Source of the DNA: Welwitschia mirabilis | Lineage: Eukaryota; Gnetophyta; Gnetopsida; Welwitschiales | DNA length: 64,000 nt | Assembly: GCA_051453625.1 (NCBI GenBank) | Contig: JBOZIK010000001.1 | Coordinates: forward strand, 75,099,449-75,163,448 | Direction: 5' to 3' | In this document: positions 60,522 to 64,000 of the stretch, piece after piece | Layout of the letters: each line of letters opens with the position of its first letter | How positions within the stretch are numbered: the first letter of the stretch is position 1 | Position numbers and translations under genes: made by a program | The notes under the pieces: generated by a model | The model's database searches: none | What the model was told of the DNA's origin: nothing | Seen by the model: only the letters and a program-made list of their open reading frames with translations

Positions 60522-61041
60522 NNNNNNNNNNNNNNNNNNNNNNNNNNNNNNNNNNNNNNNNNNNNNNNNNNNNNNNNNNNNNNNNNNNNNNNNNNNNNNN
60601 NNNNNNNNNNNNNNNNNNNNNNNNNNNNNNNNNNNNNNNNNNNNNNNNNNNNNNNNNNNNNNNNNNNNNNNNNNNNNNNNNNNNNNNNNNNNNNNNNNNN
60701 NNNNNNNNNNNNNNNNNNNNNNNNNNNNNNNNNNNNNNNNNNNNNNNNNNNNNNNNNNNNNNNNNNNNNNNNNNNNNNNNNNNNNNNNNNNNNNNNNNNN
60801 NNNNNNNNNNNNNNNNNNNNNNNNNNNNNNNNNNNNNNNNNNNNNNNNNNNNNNNNNNNNNNNNNNNNNNNNNNNNNNNNNNNNNNNNNNNNNNNNNNNN
60901 NNNNNNNNNNNNNNNNNNNNNNNNNNNNNNNNNNNNNNNNNNNNNNNNNNNNNNNNNNNNNNNNNNNNNNNNNNNNNNNNNNNNNNNNNNNNNNNNNNNN
61001 NNNNNNNNNNNNNNNNNNNNNNNNNNNNNNNNNNNNNNNNN

Positions 61042-61754
61042 CCAGAAAAGATTAAAGCAATCACAGACATGCCACCGCCCCGCAACTTGAAATAGTTATG
61101 TAGCCTCTAAGATAGGCTACAAGCCATACGTCGATTCATTTCAACTTTGACAGATCGATGTGAACCTTTTATGCATTTTATCAAGAAGGACAACTAATTC
61201 AAATGGAACAAAAATTATCAAAAGGCTTTTAACAAGATTAAGAAATACTTGACATCCATCCCTGTCTTAAGTCCACCAAAACCTGATCAACCCTTTNNNN
61301 NNNNNNNNNNNNNNNNNNNNNNNNNNNNNNNNNNNNNNNNNNNNNNNNNNNNNNNNNNNNNNNNNNNNNNNNNNNNNNNNNNNNNNNNNNNNNNNNNNNN
61401 NNNNNNNNNNNNNNNNNNNNNNNNNNNNNNNAAAGCATGTCTAAGCTTAGTCTTCGCTTCACAGAAGTTTCGACATTACATGGTAACAAATAAGACCATT
61501 GTAATCAATAACCAAAACTTGCTCAAATATTTACTCAAATATTCTACTAGAAGTACTTATCTAATGAAGTGGACATCGATTCTTGCTGAGTTCGACTTGG
61601 AATTTCAGTCCCAAAAATCTGTTAAAGGCAAATGCATAGTTGTAAAAATAGCAAATTTACCAGTAGAAACTGAGAATAGAAGCTTAGATGAATCTGAACA
61701 ATTTCTAGATGAAGAAATCCAGTTTGTTGAAATCAAAAGAACTGTGATGCATTA
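61042..61754 (+). pseudogene. RNase H region, third copy, Tat element
   Basis: Restarts at PEKIKAITDMPPP, passes the connection and a 135-N gap (61297-61431). It then reads KACLSLVFASQKFRHYMVTN and NQNLLKYLLKYSTRSTYLMK, followed by ILAEFDLEFQSQKSVKGKCI, in an open frame to 61755. This is the best preserved of the three RNase H copies; the frame ends just before the second RNase H. Confidence 0.75.
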
Positions 61755-61899
61755 ATGTTCTTTGATGGTGCATCAAATAGAAATGGTGGTTTTGCAGGAG
61801 CAGTCTTCTTTTTGAGTAACAAAACAAGTTTTCCATTCTCCTTCAAATTGAATTTTCCTTACACGAATAATATTGCTGAATATGAAGCCTTATCAAGAG
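61755..61899 (+). pseudogene. Second (archaeal-type) RNase H of the Tat element, start only
   Basis: The open stretch starts MFFDGASNRNGGFAGAVFFL and reaches TNNIAEYEAL. The FDGAS phrase carries the first catalytic Asp, and the Glu of NIAEYEA the second acidic residue. This is the extra RNase H found between the regular RNase H and integrase in Tat/Ogre elements. A 474-N gap (61900-62373) hides the rest. Confidence 0.85.
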
Positions 61900-62373
61900 N
61901 NNNNNNNNNNNNNNNNNNNNNNNNNNNNNNNNNNNNNNNNNNNNNNNNNNNNNNNNNNNNNNNNNNNNNNNNNNNNNNNNNNNNNNNNNNNNNNNNNNNN
62001 NNNNNNNNNNNNNNNNNNNNNNNNNNNNNNNNNNNNNNNNNNNNNNNNNNNNNNNNNNNNNNNNNNNNNNNNNNNNNNNNNNNNNNNNNNNNNNNNNNNN
62101 NNNNNNNNNNNNNNNNNNNNNNNNNNNNNNNNNNNNNNNNNNNNNNNNNNNNNNNNNNNNNNNNNNNNNNNNNNNNNNNNNNNNNNNNNNNNNNNNNNNN
62201 NNNNNNNNNNNNNNNNNNNNNNNNNNNNNNNNNNNNNNNNNNNNNNNNNNNNNNNNNNNNNNNNNNNNNNNNNNNNNNNNNNNNNNNNNNNNNNNNNNNN
62301 NNNNNNNNNNNNNNNNNNNNNNNNNNNNNNNNNNNNNNNNNNNNNNNNNNNNNNNNNNNNNNNNNNNNNNNNN

Positions 62374-63431
62374 AAGTCAACTGTATAAGAAATCAAATGA
62401 CGGCATCTTGCTTAGATGTCTAAAGTTAGGCAAAGCATCCTATGTTCTAAAAGAAACATATGCTGGTCTATGCAGTCCCCATTAGGGGGCAAAATCATTA
62501 TTGATTCACATCTTAAGATCGGGTTACTTTTGGAAAACTATGAGTCACGACTGTTTTAGGATGGTAAAATCTTATCATACTTGCAAAATATTTTCACTTA
62601 GAATACATCAACCACCCACTAAACTATTCCCATCTAATCCTATTTGGGTATTTAGAAAATGGAGTATGGATCTAATTAATTCAATTACACCAACCTCATC
62701 TGAATGATATGCTTATATTCTTACTGCAACTAAATATTATTCAAAATGGGTAGAAGAAGTATCTTTACATCAAACAACCACAAAATGAATCCAAAAATTT
62801 ATCATGGATCACATCATTACTAGATTTAGTGATCCTTATATCATAGTTAGTGATAATGGCCCACAATTTAAATCTGTTAAGTTGAAAAACTTCTTGACTA
62901 AATTTGGAATAAAACATTCCTTCTCTACCCTGCATTATCCACAAGCAAATGGTCAAGCCGAGGTAATGAATAAAGTAATCATAAACTATCTTAAGAAATT
63001 ATTACAGAAAAATCCTAAATCATGGTATGAAAAATCACCCCTTGCATTATGGGCTTACCGTACCTCAGTANNNNNNNNNNNNNNNNNNNNNNNNNNNNNN
63101 NNNNNNNNNNNNNNNNNNNNNNNNNNNNNNNNNNNNNNNNNNNNNNNNNNNNNNNNNNNNNNNNNNNNNNCCTTACATTATGGGCTTACCGTACCTCAGT
63201 AAAAAGTGCTATGGGAACAACTCCATTCCAGTTAGTTTATGGTACCGAGGAAATTTTGCCAACTCAAATCCAAATTCCTACACTAAGAACCCTGATCAAA
63301 GATCTTGAATTATCCAACATTTAAAGAGAAGCACAACGCGCTTAGTTAGAAACTCTAGATGAGGAAAGAATAAAAGCACTGCAACATACGCAACTTTACC
63401 AAAAATGAGTGAGTGAAGCATATAATGAACA
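62374..63431 (+). pseudogene. Integrase of the Tat element
   Basis: The HHCC region includes HILRSGYFWKTM and SYHTCKIF near 62503-62590. The core has KWSMDLINSI (first Asp) near 62658-62690 and an open stretch at 62804-63202 with IIVSDNGPQFKSVKL and ANGQAEVMNKVI. Between that Asp and Glu there are exactly 35 residues, so the DD35E signature is complete. LALWAYRTSV is followed by a 100-N gap (63071-63170), then the same phrase again and GTTPFQLVYGTEEILP. In-frame stops at 62706 and 62788 and after 63323 break the frame. It would insert the cDNA; this copy is the least damaged domain in the window. Confidence 0.9.
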
Positions 63432-63750
63432 NNNNNNNNNNNNNNNNNNNNNNNNNNNNNNNNNNNNNNNNNNNNNNNNNNNNNNNNNNNNNNNNNNNNN
63501 NNNNNNNNNNNNNNNNNNNNNNNNNNNNNNNNNNNNNNNNNNNNNNNNNNNNNNNNNNNNNNNNNNNNNNNNNNNNNNNNNNNNNNNNNNNNNNNNNNNN
63601 NNNNNNNNNNNNNNNNNNNNNNNNNNNNNNNNNNNNNNNNNNNNNNNNNNNNNNNNNNNNNNNNNNNNNNNNNNNNNNNNNNNNNNNNNNNNNNNNNNNN
63701 NNNNNNNNNNNNNNNNNNNNNNNNNNNNNNNNNNNNNNNNNNNNNNNNNN

Positions 63751-64000
63751 TGGTTACTAAGAATAGCATTTTCTTATGTGTCATACGAATTTCACATTTT
63801 ATCTCTTTCAATTTTACAGATCATGAGTTACCATATACTTCAACGTTTGGCATGGTTAAATGTTGACGATTCTCTTAAACCACCTACACTTGGTAGACAT
63901 TATCTGATTCCTTATTAAGCTTCCCTGATTGACATTCCATTTCATGAGGCTCCTCCTATTGAAGACGATAAATATGATGATGTTATATACCATGTTAACC
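63751..64000 (+). other. Region after the Tat integrase
   Basis: Follows a 319-N gap. A TTTTACAG near 63815-63822 resembles a splice acceptor, but no partner can be seen. The short open frames are not recognisable. The 3' end of the element lies beyond the window. Confidence 0.35.

Larger units (their letters stand above)
54390..64000 (+). mobile_element. Tat-lineage Ty3/gypsy retrotransposon, incomplete at both ends
   Basis: Plus strand, running off the window. The order is 5' LTR end (54390-54732), primer site, gag, protease, possible intron, RT, RNase H, a second RNase H of the type placed before integrase in Tat/Ogre elements, and integrase. It is much better preserved than A-G, with long readable stretches, but there are stops in most domains. 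The primer site and the RT phrase PNIDILVDNTAGYDLLSFMD are Tat-type. Ten or more N gaps, several flanked by repeated sequence, make the true structure uncertain. Confidence 0.9.

Overview
The window looks like a repeat-dense, AT-rich stretch of a plant nuclear genome, most likely a seed plant. The reasons are Athila-like and Tat-like Ty3/gypsy LTR retrotransposons, a copia-type LTR with plant-typical end signatures, a short TRIM-like element and a foldback element. I found no convincing host gene, RNA gene, CRISPR array or bacterial feature. Almost every coding region is retroelement gag-pol, and nearly all of it is broken by stops and frameshifts.

Layout. 1-5204 is AT-rich with no recognisable gene. 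5205-7065 plus 18051-about 18303 look like two halves of a copia-type LTR. They are split by Athila-like element A (minus strand, 7066-18050; LTRs 7066-8304 and 16825-18050). Three related plus-strand elements follow as a nest. Element B starts at 19128, and its 3' LTR is broken at 28381. Element D's 5' LTR begins at 28382, is interrupted by the complete element C (28555-38683), and resumes to 39752; the two halves sum to about 1242 bp, the family LTR length. A probable Tat solo LTR lies at 40381-42023. A third, older Athila-like element (G) has its primer-binding site at 42963 and pol remains to about 49700. The stretch 49760-54289 holds a 95-bp tandem duplication, a 151-bp foldback, a 1.1-kb TRIM-like element and an inverted solo copy of its LTR. 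A Tat-lineage element runs from 54390 past the window end. It has gag, protease, a possible intron, RT, RNase H, a second (archaeal-type) RNase H and a DD35E integrase, and it is cut by many assembly gaps.

The elements encode the usual replication cycle of LTR retrotransposons: tRNA priming, reverse transcription, RNase H digestion and integration. None appears functional. All four visible RT active-site boxes are altered, and the five tRNA-Asp-type primer sites differ from the expected sequence almost only by C-to-T or G-to-A changes, as expected from long-term cytosine methylation.

The most unusual signal is a short hairpin-forming phrase (core such as CTATCATCCCCATGATAG). It recurs about 29 times in the non-coding parts of elements A, B, C and D at matching places: usually two per LTR, three in the 5' leader and at least one in the 3' leader, with one in the protease-RT spacer of B and C. 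Its spelling differs between subfamilies but is shared within each. Sequence comparisons here were made by eye. Boundaries of old elements are good to a few bases where a TG/CA end or primer site is cited, and to roughly 50-100 bases for decayed protein domains.
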